Source: Fimbriimonadales bacterium (GTDB lineage Bacteria; Armatimonadota; Fimbriimonadia; Fimbriimonadales; GBS-DC). Taken from it: a stretch of DNA of 64,000 nt. The notes below the pieces were generated by a model, which made no database searches, was not told the origin of the DNA, and worked only from the letters and a program-made list of their open reading frames with translations. The stretch covers positions 1-64,000 of the forward strand of contig JANXAW010000026.1 in the NCBI GenBank assembly GCA_025061985.1. Reading direction: 5' to 3'. Both the position numbers and the translations under genes were made by a program. Position 1 is the stretch's first letter; every line of letters starts with the position of its first letter. This document shows, one piece after another, positions 9,265 through 19,000 of the stretch.

Positions 9265-11787
9265 CTACGCAGCGGCTTGTTCGCGCTCAGCCACAGGGAT
9301 ACGCAGCACAAACTCCGCACCTTGCTGAGTGTCGCCAAGCATCAGCATCCCCTTGTGCTTGTGCGCGATCTCCAGCGAAATCGCAAGCCCTAAACCCGTG
9401 CCTTTGTTGGGATCCTTGGTCGTGAAGAACGGGTCAAAGATTTGCGAGCGGATTTCTGGGGGCACACCAGGCCCGTTATCGCGTACCCGCAGCTCGGCAT
9501 ATGTCTGCCGACTGTCATGGTACACACCTGTTTCTATCACAATCTGCCCGTTTTCGCAGCCCTCCAAAGCGTCGCGCGCATTTGTCAGCAAGTTGATTAC
9601 AATCTGCTCTAACGAGTTCGCCTCCCCGAGCACAGGCGGCAAATCAGGCGCATAACGCTCCACGAGCGTAATTCCGCGATTGCGCAGCTGTTCGCGCAAC
9701 AAAATAAGAGCGTTTTGGGCAACCTCGTTCAAATTCACAGGCTCAAACACCTCGCGCGGCTTGCGTGCAAAGGTACGCAAGTGCTGAATAATGTGGCTCA
9801 TCCGTACGGTTTGGCGATGGATTATCTGAAGGTCTTCGCGTAGAGTTTCCAGCTGCTGCGCGTCTAAGGAAGAGCCGTTTCGCAGCATCTCCAAGTTCTG
9901 CTGGGCAATCGCACGGATGATTGCAAGTGGTTGGTTCAGTTCGTGTGCGACGCCCGACGCTAAAGTGCCCAGCGAGGCGAGTTTGCTGGATTGGATAAGC
10001 TGCGCTTCTGCTCGCTGCACAGCGTCCACCATGTGATTGAACGAGTCGGCAAGGTCATCTAAGTCGGGAACCCCGCGTTGGGGCAATACAACGCGCCGTG
10101 AAAGGTCGCCTGCCGCGATTTCGTGAGCTGTTCGAACTAAGACGCGCAGGGGGCGCACGAGCATCCGATGCAGAAATACGCCCCCCAACACGAGAAACCC
10201 CAGCACACATGCTAACGCGATACTAAACGCCGTACGCACCTGAGCATCTATGCTGCGGCGCATTTCGGCAGCGACCGTTCCTAACCGGCTTTGCGCACGC
10301 CGTAGCGCCCCATGCAATTGGGCTGATAGCCCCTGTTTGAGTTCCCGCTGAGTTTGCACAAAGGAGCTATCGATCATCTCTGCCAGTCCGCGTTGTTGGG
10401 CCTCGGTGAGGGCGTCCAGCAACGCCGTTGAGCGTTGGAGAGAGCGACGCTTAGCGTACTCGATGCGCTCCCAACTGCGCGCCTGTTGACGGGTGGTTTG
10501 TCCTCTAAAATCGCGCTGAGCAGCTTGATTTGCCCAACGCAAGGCAACGCGCGTTTGCGCCTCTTGCGCTGCAAACTGTTGCTCTAACGACTGCTGCAGT
10601 GCACTCACCAGCTGGAACGCTTCCTGGGCGGGCTGGGCGATTAGCAATACCGCTCTAAGGCGTGGCACGGGAGCGCTTGCCACCAACTGCTCGCCCTCAG
10701 GGGTGGGTAGTAGCACACTGCGCGCGTGGAATCCTTCTTGCCAAAGCGGCGCAAACTGGGTATCGGTTTGCCCGACCCGCCGTAGGTCGGGATGGGCGAG
10801 AATGAGCCCATCGCGTTGCACCAAAAACGCGACCCCTCGTTCGCCTACACGGAAGCCACGCACGACCGCATTAACCTCGTCCAGCCCCACAAGCGCAAAT
10901 ATCGCCCCCCGAAATCCCTTCCCCATCTGACGGATGGGGGTCATCATAGGGATGAGCGGCTGCAGCCGCCCCTCTATCAAGTACAGGCGCGCCTCCCCCC
11001 ACGCAGTTTCTTGGTGCGCTCGCACCTGCGCCCATAGCTTCTGCAAATCGTCTTGCATCGCCCTTGGGTCATCTAATGCATCACTCAGTTCCAACAGCGG
11101 ACTGCCCTCGGCATCTAAAACCGCAAGCACCTCATAGGCAGGTTCACGATCTTGCAAGGCTTGCAAAATCCATCGACTCTCCTGCAACTCGCCACTCTGC
11201 ACAGCGGGCTGCTGCGCAATCAGCGTAAGTTGCGCCACATAGTTGCGCAGCAAACTCTCAACCTGACGCGAGAGCTGCATAGAAAGAAGTCCTAGGTGCT
11301 GATGAATGGTCTGCTGAAGTGCTTCGCGTGTCGCGTTGGCAGTGTCGCGCTTGAGACGAAGGAGTGATTGCTTTTGCGTAATCTGCACATGCTGCTCTAC
11401 CTGATGCAGCGTGCGGTTCAGGTTCTCAAGGGTCCGCACCTCCATTTGCTTGAGCGCGCCGAGAACAACCCTTTGGGTCTCGCTCACTGCCTCTCGAAGC
11501 AGTCGCGTTTGCTCGGCTTGTATCTGTGCTCGCTGACGCTCCAGCTGCTCGGCGGTGCGCCGACGCATCTGCGCCTGCGAATCGTGCAGCACCCGCTCTA
11601 CCCCCGTTTCCATAGTGCGTCGGAACCGGTGCAACTCTGCTTGGATGTCGAGCTGCAAGTGCGCTGTTGATTGCTCTACTTGCTCCTCCAAATAGTCGTA
11701 CAGCAAGCTGCCCGCTAGCACCGCCGGCAGCAACGCTGTTAGTGCGTAAAACAGCAACAACCGCCCACGCAAGCCTACCTTTCTCAT
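9265..11787 (-). CDS. sensor histidine kinase: TM, coiled-coil stalk, dCache-like domain, coiled-coil stalk, TM, HAMP, HisKA, HATPase
   Basis: [20 protein letters not shown]-box, [30 protein letters not shown]-rich helical segments flank the sensory core. Confidence 0.88.
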   Translation of the reverse strand: MRKVGLRGRLLLFYALTALLPAVLAGSLLYDYLEEQVEQSTAHLQLDIQAELHRFRRTMETGVERVLHDSQAQMRRRTAEQLERQRAQIQAEQTRLLREAVSETQRVVLGALKQMEVRTLENLNRTLHQVEQHVQITQKQSLLRLKRDTANATREALQQTIHQHLGLLSMQLSRQVESLLRNYVAQLTLIAQQPAVQSGELQESRWILQALQDREPAYEVLAVLDAEGSPLLELSDALDDPRAMQDDLQKLWAQVRAHQETAWGEARLYLIEGRLQPLIPMMTPIRQMGKGFRGAIFALVGLDEVNAVVRGFRVGERGVAFLVQRDGLILAHPDLRRVGQTDTQFAPLWQEGFHARSVLLPTPEGEQLVASAPVPRLRAVLLIAQPAQEAFQLVSALQQSLEQQFAAQEAQTRVALRWANQAAQRDFRGQTTRQQARSWERIEYAKRRSLQRSTALLDALTEAQQRGLAEMIDSSFVQTQRELKQGLSAQLHGALRRAQSRLGTVAAEMRRSIDAQVRTAFSIALACVLGFLVLGGVFLHRMLVRPLRVLVRTAHEIAAGDLSRRVVLPQRGVPDLDDLADSFNHMVDAVQRAEAQLIQSSKLASLGTLASGVAHELNQPLAIIRAIAQQNLEMLRNGSSLDAQQLETLREDLQIIHRQTVRMSHIIQHLRTFARKPREVFEPVNLNEVAQNALILLREQLRNRGITLVERYAPDLPPVLGEANSLEQIVINLLTNARDALEGCENGQIVIETGVYHDSRQTYAELRVRDNGPGVPPEIRSQIFDPFFTTKDPNKGTGLGLAISLEIAHKHKGMLMLGDTQQGAEFVLRIPVAEREQAAA

Positions 11788-12746
11788 TCGTACACCCGTG
11801 CGGCAAGATTCAAAAGCATTTCAGGGATCGTCACCCCCAGTGCACGCGCGGTTCGGAGGTTGTAGTAGCTCAGCAAACGACGAGGCGTAAGTAGAGGCAA
11901 ATCCTCTGGTTTTTCACCGTTTAGGATCCGTATCACCTGCTCGGCTGCTAAAGCGCCTTGCTCTGCCATATCAATGCCTAAGCCCAACAACGCCCCGCGT
12001 CGCACAAAGGTCTCTGCAAAGCTTAGCACGACCACCTTGTGCGCCGACGCCCACTCCACGATTTGCTGGAACGGCTCTGGTGAGGCGCAGACGGGGTCGG
12101 GAATCAGCCACAGAGCGTCCACCTTCCCATTGAGCCGCTGGAGCGCTGAACCTAGTTGCGCAGGGGTTTCAGCGTGCGCCTCCTCCAGCACCAAGCCTAG
12201 CTTAGCAGCGTCCTCACGCCCCTGCTGCACCAACTGCTGAAACACAGGCTCTCGGGGGTTGTACACCACGCCAACCCGCTTGACTGCAGGAACAGCATCA
12301 AGCAGTGCCCGCAACTGCCGCTGGGGGCGCACTGTGAGCGCAACGCCCGCAAATCGCCTCCCGCTGCGCTCAGCACTCTCTATCAACCCCAACCCCACAG
12401 GGTCTACCACCATCGTGAAGACTACAGGAACTTGCTCCAAAGGGGGCAGCTTCTCATAGTACGCTTTAAGCAGGTTTGCAGCATCTGTACCCACTGCCAC
12501 GATTACCTTCGGCTTACGCTCCAAAAGGCGGCGAGGCAACTCGGCATCGCTACGCTCTCCTCTAAGGGCGAAGATTTCCAAGTGTACAGTGACACCCTGC
12601 CGCTCTAACTCCTGGCGAAACCGCTGCACAGCGTCGGCATAAAACCCACCTTCGCGACTTTGAAGAATCGCGATGGACACGCCCTGCCCGTGCAGCAGCG
12701 CGTACGCGACACCCCACACCGCCACGGTCCCACCAAATCGCTTCAC
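11784..12746 (-). CDS. ABC-type substrate-binding protein (TrpX/ABC_sub_bind-like)
   Basis: SIAILQSREGGFYADAVQRFRQELERQG...KPKVIVAVGTDAANLLKAYYEKLPPLEQVPVVFTMVVDPV. Confidence 0.75.
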   Translation of the reverse strand: MKRFGGTVAVWGVAYALLHGQGVSIAILQSREGGFYADAVQRFRQELERQGVTVHLEIFALRGERSDAELPRRLLERKPKVIVAVGTDAANLLKAYYEKLPPLEQVPVVFTMVVDPVGLGLIESAERSGRRFAGVALTVRPQRQLRALLDAVPAVKRVGVVYNPREPVFQQLVQQGREDAAKLGLVLEEAHAETPAQLGSALQRLNGKVDALWLIPDPVCASPEPFQQIVEWASAHKVVVLSFAETFVRRGALLGLGIDMAEQGALAAEQVIRILNGEKPEDLPLLTPRRLLSYYNLRTARALGVTIPEMLLNLAARVYE

Positions 12747-12752
12747 AGCGGA

Positions 12753-14651
12753 TCACCAGTCGCGCTGATACGAGAACCATAGGCTACGTCTCCCCCCTGG
12801 CACCCCGCGCGCCATCTCGGTGCGCACGTTGAAAAGGTTATCGATTCGCAAGTTCCATTGACTTCGGTCATCTTGGGGGTAGATGAGGTTTAGGTAAGTA
12901 TTCCAAGCGTAAGCGTCGATAAAACCTTGCCCCACTGCGGGGTAGTTGAACACAAGTTGACCGCTCAAGCCGCGCTCTTTGTAGTAAGCGAGGCGGAAAA
13001 CGGCGCGATGGCGAGCAGGCTTGTAGTCCACCCGCACACCATGGCGGACATGCATATAGCCCACCTGCAACGTCCAGCAAGGGGAAAGCTTAAAAACAGC
13101 GTCCGCTGTGTAGCCCCACACGCGAAACTGGTGAAGGTTCTGATACCAGCGACGCGTGGGTTGGTTCATGTCGCGTGGGAAGACCGAAACAACATGCTTG
13201 AGGTCCGCGCTAAAGAACGCTACATCCAGCTGCCAGTGCGGCTGGAGCAGGCGATAACCGAATTCCCACGTAGTAGTGGTTTCAGGGCGCAATTGCGGAT
13301 TACCTTCAACGCTAATTGGCACAGGGTTACCGAGAAAGTTCCACCACACAATGTAGTTGCGCAGATAAAGCTCTGTAAAACTGGGAGCGCGGAAAGCGTA
13401 CCCTAAGGAAGCGCGGAAACGATGCCGCTCGTGGGCGATGTATGTAAAGCCGACACGCGGGCTGAACTGGTTGCCATAAATGGAGTGGGCATCAAAGCGC
13501 GCGCCCAAAATCGGACGCCATCGCCCTAATTGCCACTCTGCTTGTGCATAGAGGGCGAGGTTGTGTGCTGTATGGCTACCACCGAAATGGTTGCCACTGC
13601 TGGCACGCATGTACCGGTAATCCACGCCTGCTAACAGTTGCGCTGTAGGTAAACGCCACTGGTAGTAGGTTTCAGTCGCAAGCATACTTTGCTGCCACGC
13701 CATACGCGTCAGTGGCGCATTCGGAACGAACGGCGGCACAGACTGCACCTTGTGAAACACGATATCCCCTACAAGCCCATACAAGCGACTGGTTTGACTG
13801 AACTTGCCGAATTCGCGACTGTACTCTACTTGGAAGTAATGAGTGCGCCAATGGCTGCGGTCTTGCGGAGTGGCATAGGTGTTGTAGCGCATCCCAACCT
13901 GTCCGCGCTCAAGGTCAGAGTAAAGGTAGTTAACACGCCACTGCCCGCGTTCAGGCGTGCCTTGTGTGAAGGCAAGACGCACCGTGCGCACAGTCGAATC
14001 GTTATTCCGTATGCGGTCGCTGCCAGGGTCGCGCCAGAAGGAAGTCTGGACGCTAACGCGGGTAGGCGCGCCTTGAGGCGTTATCCAGCGTAGCGAGGCG
14101 TTGTACCCTCCTCGCCCCGTATAGCCGCTCCACAACGAGGAACGCTGAGTATCACTTTGCTGTGTAATAATGTTCACCACCCCTGCGAAAGCGTTCGGTC
14201 CATACATCGCTGAGCCAGGCCCAAAGGCGACCTCCACTCGCTCTACATCGTGCGTGCTAAGGCTCATCGCAGGGAAATTCCCCAAAATCGGGTCGTTTAG
14301 CGGCTGCCCGTCTAACAAAAAGAGCATCCGCTCATTGAACTCGGAGGCACTGTATGCCCCACGCATGCTCAAAAACCGGTGCTGCGACGACTCTTGCCCC
14401 TCAAATTCCGCCACCATCCGCTCCAGCAACTCTTGGATCGTTTGAGCGCCACTTAGCTCTATTTCGCGACGGCTCAGCACACGCACGGTGGTAAACGATT
14501 CGGCCACGGTGCGTTCGGTGCGCGTCGCAGTCTTCACTACTTCCTGAGGGTCTGCGAACAACCATTCTGCGGTCTCAGACGTATACTGCGCAGCACCGAG
14601 CGCCGTGCAGCCAAGCATGCCCACTACAGCCAAGCTCCAACGAGTACGCAT
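12753..14651 (-). CDS. TonB-dependent outer-membrane receptor with plug domain
   Basis: TATRTERTVAESFTTVRVLSRREIELSGAQTIQELLERM plug, YGPNAFAGVVNIITQ, terminal aromatic ...SLWFSYQRDW. Confidence 0.88.
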   Translation of the reverse strand: MRTRWSLAVVGMLGCTALGAAQYTSETAEWLFADPQEVVKTATRTERTVAESFTTVRVLSRREIELSGAQTIQELLERMVAEFEGQESSQHRFLSMRGAYSASEFNERMLFLLDGQPLNDPILGNFPAMSLSTHDVERVEVAFGPGSAMYGPNAFAGVVNIITQQSDTQRSSLWSGYTGRGGYNASLRWITPQGAPTRVSVQTSFWRDPGSDRIRNNDSTVRTVRLAFTQGTPERGQWRVNYLYSDLERGQVGMRYNTYATPQDRSHWRTHYFQVEYSREFGKFSQTSRLYGLVGDIVFHKVQSVPPFVPNAPLTRMAWQQSMLATETYYQWRLPTAQLLAGVDYRYMRASSGNHFGGSHTAHNLALYAQAEWQLGRWRPILGARFDAHSIYGNQFSPRVGFTYIAHERHRFRASLGYAFRAPSFTELYLRNYIVWWNFLGNPVPISVEGNPQLRPETTTTWEFGYRLLQPHWQLDVAFFSADLKHVVSVFPRDMNQPTRRWYQNLHQFRVWGYTADAVFKLSPCWTLQVGYMHVRHGVRVDYKPARHRAVFRLAYYKERGLSGQLVFNYPAVGQGFIDAYAWNTYLNLIYPQDDRSQWNLRIDNLFNVRTEMARGVPGGRRSLWFSYQRDW

Positions 14652-14657
14652 GTGACA

Positions 14658-15023
14658 TCACCTCATTATCAACAACCGCTGTGCCTCCTGGAGCACGCGG
14701 CGGACCTCGCAAAGGTCGAATGGCTTCACAAGCGTTGCGAGCGCCTCCGTGCCGACATCGCTCTCCAAAAACACATCGGGGTAGCTGTCCATTACTACCA
14801 CAGGAGTGCGGTTGCCTTGCTGGCGGAGACGACGCACAAAGTCCACCCCGCTCATGTAGGGCATGTGGATATCAGTGAGGATCAGGTCATAGGTGTGAAC
14901 AGTGAGGCGTTGGAGAGCTTCGCGCCCGTTAGATGCCACATCTACCTGACAGCCGAAGTCCTCCAGCGCCTGTTGCAGTAAGTGTTGCACCATTTCCTCG
15001 TCGTCCACCACCAGCACACGCAT
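14658..15023 (-). CDS. stand-alone response-regulator receiver protein
   Basis: MRVLVVDDEEMVQHLL...DLILTDIHMPYMSGVDFV...LVKPFDL. Confidence 0.88.
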   Translation of the reverse strand: MRVLVVDDEEMVQHLLQQALEDFGCQVDVASNGREALQRLTVHTYDLILTDIHMPYMSGVDFVRRLRQQGNRTPVVVMDSYPDVFLESDVGTEALATLVKPFDLCEVRRVLQEAQRLLIMR

Positions 15024-15065
15024 CCTAACTAAGGATTTTCGGCAACCGCTAGCGAAAATGCAGGG

Positions 15066-16805
15066 TTATGCTGCCTTCCGAAGCGAGGCACGCTGCTTCC
15101 ATTCTGCAGGCTTTCTTGCAAGCAGGGACGGCTCTATAGGTTTGGTCAAGTAATCGTCCATCCCGCTTTGCAGGCACTGCTCCCGGTCGCCCTGTAAGGC
15201 GTTGGCAGTTAGGGCAATAGTTGGAGTTCGAGGCAAGCCGTAGCGCCGCTCGTGCATGCGGATGCGACGGGTTGCCTCATAGCCATCCATTTCGGGCATC
15301 TGGCAGTCCATTAGCACCACCTCATAAGAGCCAGCTTGGAACCGCTCCACAGCTTCGCGTCCGTTGGAAGCCACCTGCACCAGCACCTTCCACTGCTCCA
15401 ACATCCTGCGAATCACTTTCTGGTTTACGGGGTTGTCTTCGGCAACTAATACGCGCAGCCCTTGGATGGATTGAAGAACCTCCTCTACCGCGACTTCCGT
15501 TGCAGTTGCCGATGCCTCTGCCTTGGGGAATGCTACAACGAACCAGAAGGTGGAACCGACACCTTCCGCGCTTTGCACGCCCACTTGTCCGCCCATCAGC
15601 TCCACCAGCCTACGCACAATTGCAAGCCCTAGCCCCGTGCCGCCGTATTTGCGCGTCGTAGAGCCATCCGCCTGGCGAAACGGCTCGAAAATCACCGCTT
15701 GACGATCGAGGGGGATACCGATGCCAGTGTCTTGCACTTCAAAGCGCAGCGTAAGCTGCGATTCGGTTTCGTTTACCACCTGCACTCGCACAGCAATCTC
15801 GCCCTGATGCGTAAACTTGACTGCGTTGCTAAGCAAATTGAGCAAGATTTGGCGCAACCGTGTGGGGTCGCCCAACACATGCAAAGGCACTTCGCGAGGC
15901 AACTCGTGGCGGAGGGTCAATCCCTTTGCTTGAACTTGGGGCGCAACCATCGCGCAACTTTCCGATACTAACTGAGCGATGTCAACAGGGACTTGCTCCA
16001 ACTCCACTTGGTCTGCCTCGATTTTGGCGAAGTGCAGGATATCGTCGAGGATTTCCAGCAGGTGCTTGGCGCTTACTTCGGCAGTGGTAAGGAGTTCGCG
16101 TTGTTCTGCCGTAAGTGGGGTCTCCTTCAGCAAGCTCAGCATCCCTAGCACGCCGTTCATGGGCGTGCGGATTTCGTGGCTCATGTTGGCTAAGAACTCT
16201 GTGCGCGCCTGCGCCAAGCGCTCGGCAGCTTGCTTAGCCTCAACCAGCGCCTGCCGCGAACGCTCGTTTAACAACGCCATCGCCAGTAGCTCGCCCAACT
16301 GCGTCAAGAACTCAACCTGCCACTCAGGGAGTGAGGGCTGATAGCGAGCGTGGGCACTTCCTAACAGGGCTATCCCCATCACCTGCCCCATCCACTGAAG
16401 GGGGATTACGTAAGCGTTGAGCGGAGAGCGACGATGGAGTTGCACCATCTGCACCGCAGGAACAAGCCACTCTGCGCTGGTAAGCTCTAACCAGCCCTTC
16501 TGGAAGTAGGGTGCGTCCGCGCCTACGGCATGGAGCAACTGCAGCGCCTCACCCTCGCGTGCCCAAAGCGCCAGTGTGGATGCCTCACCGATCACGCCGT
16601 GCTGGATCAATGCCAAGCGCACAGCATCCAGTCGCTCTTCAAGAGGTGGTTCTGTCTGCAAAGCGAGGGCAACCTGGGTGAGCAAGCGTTGCAGCTCTGC
16701 CCGGCGAGCTTCTGCTTGCTCGCGCAACACCTGCTCCGTAATGTCGTGCTGAATCGCACAATATCCCACCAGCTTTCCCGTCGAGTCTAAAATCGGCGCA
16801 ATCAC
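15066..16805 (-). CDS. hybrid histidine kinase (GAF-HisKA-HATPase-REC), apparent 3' part of a disrupted gene
   Basis: [52 protein letters not shown]; continues a PAS domain that begins in another frame upstream. Confidence 0.85.
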   Translation of the reverse strand: MIAPILDSTGKLVGYCAIQHDITEQVLREQAEARRAELQRLLTQVALALQTEPPLEERLDAVRLALIQHGVIGEASTLALWAREGEALQLLHAVGADAPYFQKGWLELTSAEWLVPAVQMVQLHRRSPLNAYVIPLQWMGQVMGIALLGSAHARYQPSLPEWQVEFLTQLGELLAMALLNERSRQALVEAKQAAERLAQARTEFLANMSHEIRTPMNGVLGMLSLLKETPLTAEQRELLTTAEVSAKHLLEILDDILHFAKIEADQVELEQVPVDIAQLVSESCAMVAPQVQAKGLTLRHELPREVPLHVLGDPTRLRQILLNLLSNAVKFTHQGEIAVRVQVVNETESQLTLRFEVQDTGIGIPLDRQAVIFEPFRQADGSTTRKYGGTGLGLAIVRRLVELMGGQVGVQSAEGVGSTFWFVVAFPKAEASATATEVAVEEVLQSIQGLRVLVAEDNPVNQKVIRRMLEQWKVLVQVASNGREAVERFQAGSYEVVLMDCQMPEMDGYEATRRIRMHERRYGLPRTPTIALTANALQGDREQCLQSGMDDYLTKPIEPSLLARKPAEWKQRASLRKAA

Positions 16806-16885
16806 GCTCTCCGCTCAGTAGTGGGTCTGAGGGCTGAACTCTACCCCGTTTTCTGGGGTCTTGATGGCAACCCCCTTCTTACGGT

Positions 16886-17338
16886 TCAAAAAGCGCCCCC
16901 TGAATTGCTCCCGCGTTGCAAACTCGCAAAGAGCTGCTCGTAAAACGACTCAGGCATCATCCCGCTCTTGAGAATGTTTGGACGCTGCCCAACAGCCTCT
17001 TCGGGAGTATAGCCCGTAAGCTGCGTGAAAGCAGGGTTGACGTACTGGATGCGCGCCTCGGCATCAGTCAGGATAACCGCCACGGGCACTGCCTCAATAG
17101 CACGCTGCAGTCGAGTAAGCTGCTCCTGCTGAAGTTTGGCTATCTCATGGGCATGGCAATTGACGCGGCTTAGCTGCCCGCCAACGATTGCCACGATACC
17201 TAACGCTATAAGCAATGCTGCACAGTACATGGCAGGGGTAAGAGATAGCCCCATTCCCCACCGCAGCGCAATCAGCTGCAACAGAAACACCACCACGAAA
17301 GGCCTTGCTAGCGCACACAGCGTTCTGAGCTTGGGCAT
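16886..17338 (-). pseudogene. 5' part of the same hybrid kinase (2 TM + PAS), separated by a frameshift and an in-frame TGA
   Basis: MPKLRTLCALARPFVVVFLLQL...RAIEAVPVAVILTDAEARIQYVNPAFTQLTGYTPEEAVGQRPNILKSGMMPESFYEQLFASLQRG then frame loss. Confidence 0.65.
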
Positions 17339-17483
17339 GCGCACTATTCCGCAAGCGGTTATTCCATACCCGTGCGCTAACTCACAACGCCCGCTAACCC
17401 CAAAAATCTGGAATCTTTCAGGGTCTGGACTTTGCAGGGAGTGTGGAACCTTGTAGCAGGTACAGCCTGCGCGGGGAACGGCC

Positions 17484-17843
17484 ATGCGAAGCCCAGGTAC
17501 GCGAGGTTTCACGCTAGTAGAGATTATGGTGGTTGTGCTGATCATCGGCATTTTAGTGTCGTTAGCGGTGCCGAGTTGGATGCGTGCTCGCGAGCGCGCC
17601 CAAACACGAATCTGCGTGGCTAACCTGCGCCAAATCCAGCAAGCGAAAGAGATGTATGCCCTCGCTACGCGCGCCCGCTCAGGCACAAGCGTTTCCATGA
17701 GCGACTTGGTGCCTACATACCTTGAAGCAGAGCCGTTCTGCCCCGCGGGCGGCGGAGCACCCTACGAAGTAGGAGCGATTGGTGAACCGCCGATCTGCCC
17801 CACGGGCTTGCCAAACCACCGACTCGATTGGGAGGGCGAGTAA
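17484..17843 (+). CDS. type IV pilin-like / pseudopilin
   Basis: RGFTLVEIMVVVLIIGILVSLAVPSWMRARERAQTRICVANLRQIQQAKE. Confidence 0.88.
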   Translation: MRSPGTRGFTLVEIMVVVLIIGILVSLAVPSWMRARERAQTRICVANLRQIQQAKEMYALATRARSGTSVSMSDLVPTYLEAEPFCPAGGGAPYEVGAIGEPPICPTGLPNHRLDWEGE

Positions 17844-17846
17844 GGC

Positions 17847-18329
17847 ATGCGGCGGGAGATTGGCTCTGCGTTAGCGGAAGTGCTGGTCGCGGTGTTTATC
17901 GTAGTGCTACTAGTGCTCAGTATCGCCGCCATCTCACCGCTGACCACGCGTCTGCAGCGCCAAGCCGAACAGCGCACCTTCGCTACAAACCTGGCTCAGA
18001 CCGTCTTAGAGCGTATACGCACCCTCGATTTCCTGCAGATCACAGCACAAGGCTTAGTCGCTGCGGGGCTCGGCGAAACTATCGAGCTAAATGACACCAA
18101 CCTGTTTCGAGTACGCTTCACAAACCTGCGCCTTAGCAATGGCGAAACACTAAGCATCGCGGCGCACCTACGCAACGGTTTCTGCACAGTCGAGGTGCAT
18201 AACCTTACTACAGCCAACAACATTTCTATCGGGCTGAAAACCGTGATTGTTACAGTGCACTGGCAAGAGCCAGTGACTGATCGCTGGCAACAAGTGCGTC
18301 TTGCCACAAGCGTTGCCAGCCTCAACTAA
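17847..18329 (+). CDS. minor pseudopilin (PilV-like)
   Basis: GSALAEVLVAVFIVVLLVLSIAAISPLTTRLQRQAEQRTFATNLAQTVLERIR. Confidence 0.65.
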   Translation: MRREIGSALAEVLVAVFIVVLLVLSIAAISPLTTRLQRQAEQRTFATNLAQTVLERIRTLDFLQITAQGLVAAGLGETIELNDTNLFRVRFTNLRLSNGETLSIAAHLRNGFCTVEVHNLTTANNISIGLKTVIVTVHWQEPVTDRWQQVRLATSVASLN

Positions 18330-18391
18330 GCTAAAGCGCTTGTTAGCGTTTTGTGCGCGTCTTGCACCACAGATTGGTAGGGGAGGTTGCG

Positions 18392-18979
18392 ATGACTGGG
18401 GGTAGGAGGTGCCGCCACTGTGGCACAACGCTTTTGGAAGTGCTGATGGCAACCGCGATTGCAGGGGTGGCAATCGCGTTGCTGGTGAGCACGCAAGTGC
18501 TGGTGCTGCGCAACTACGAACGCACTGCCCGTCATAACACCGCTAACCGCGCTGTTTACAACGCTTTGCGAGAAATCCGCGAAGTAGCTTGGCAAGCTAT
18601 CCACGTTCAAGAGCTTCTCCAGCAGCCCAACACAGCGCGCATTACCTCGTCTGCCATCACCCTTCTAATGCCAGCACGTGACCCGAACGGTCAAATCCGC
18701 ATTCCACCCCAGCCCAACCTACAGAACCCCGTTCGGCTCGTTGCAAACTTTGGGAATGGGCAGCTGGTGATGGCGCACAACGGCTGGTCGCGCGTTCTTC
18801 TGACGAACTTGGTGAATACCACACCCGATGGCGCTCCCTACGCACCCTTCACTGTTCAGCAGGTGGCGCCAGGGATAATCGCGCTCCATGTGCGCCTAAG
18901 CGTACGCATCCCCCATGCCTCGGGCACGCAACACATTGCCTATGAGGAAACAATTCTCCTACGCAATGCCCAGCGATAA
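18392..18979 (+). CDS. minor pseudopilin (PilW-like)
   Basis: MTGGRRCRHCGTTLLEVLMATAIAGVAIALLVSTQVLVLRNYERTARH. Confidence 0.65.
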   Translation: MTGGRRCRHCGTTLLEVLMATAIAGVAIALLVSTQVLVLRNYERTARHNTANRAVYNALREIREVAWQAIHVQELLQQPNTARITSSAITLLMPARDPNGQIRIPPQPNLQNPVRLVANFGNGQLVMAHNGWSRVLLTNLVNTTPDGAPYAPFTVQQVAPGIIALHVRLSVRIPHASGTQHIAYEETILLRNAQR

Positions 18980-19000
18980 CTTTTGGGGAGGTGAGCACAG

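Noticed and set aside
12927-13406. 159-aa plus ORF within the TonB receptor gene
   Set aside because: Antisense to a well-supported coding frame; no recognisable domain.
16815-16817. TGA recoded as Trp (alternative genetic code or selenocysteine)
   Set aside because: All other genes in the window use standard code and several end in TGA; an adjacent frameshift makes mutation or error simpler.
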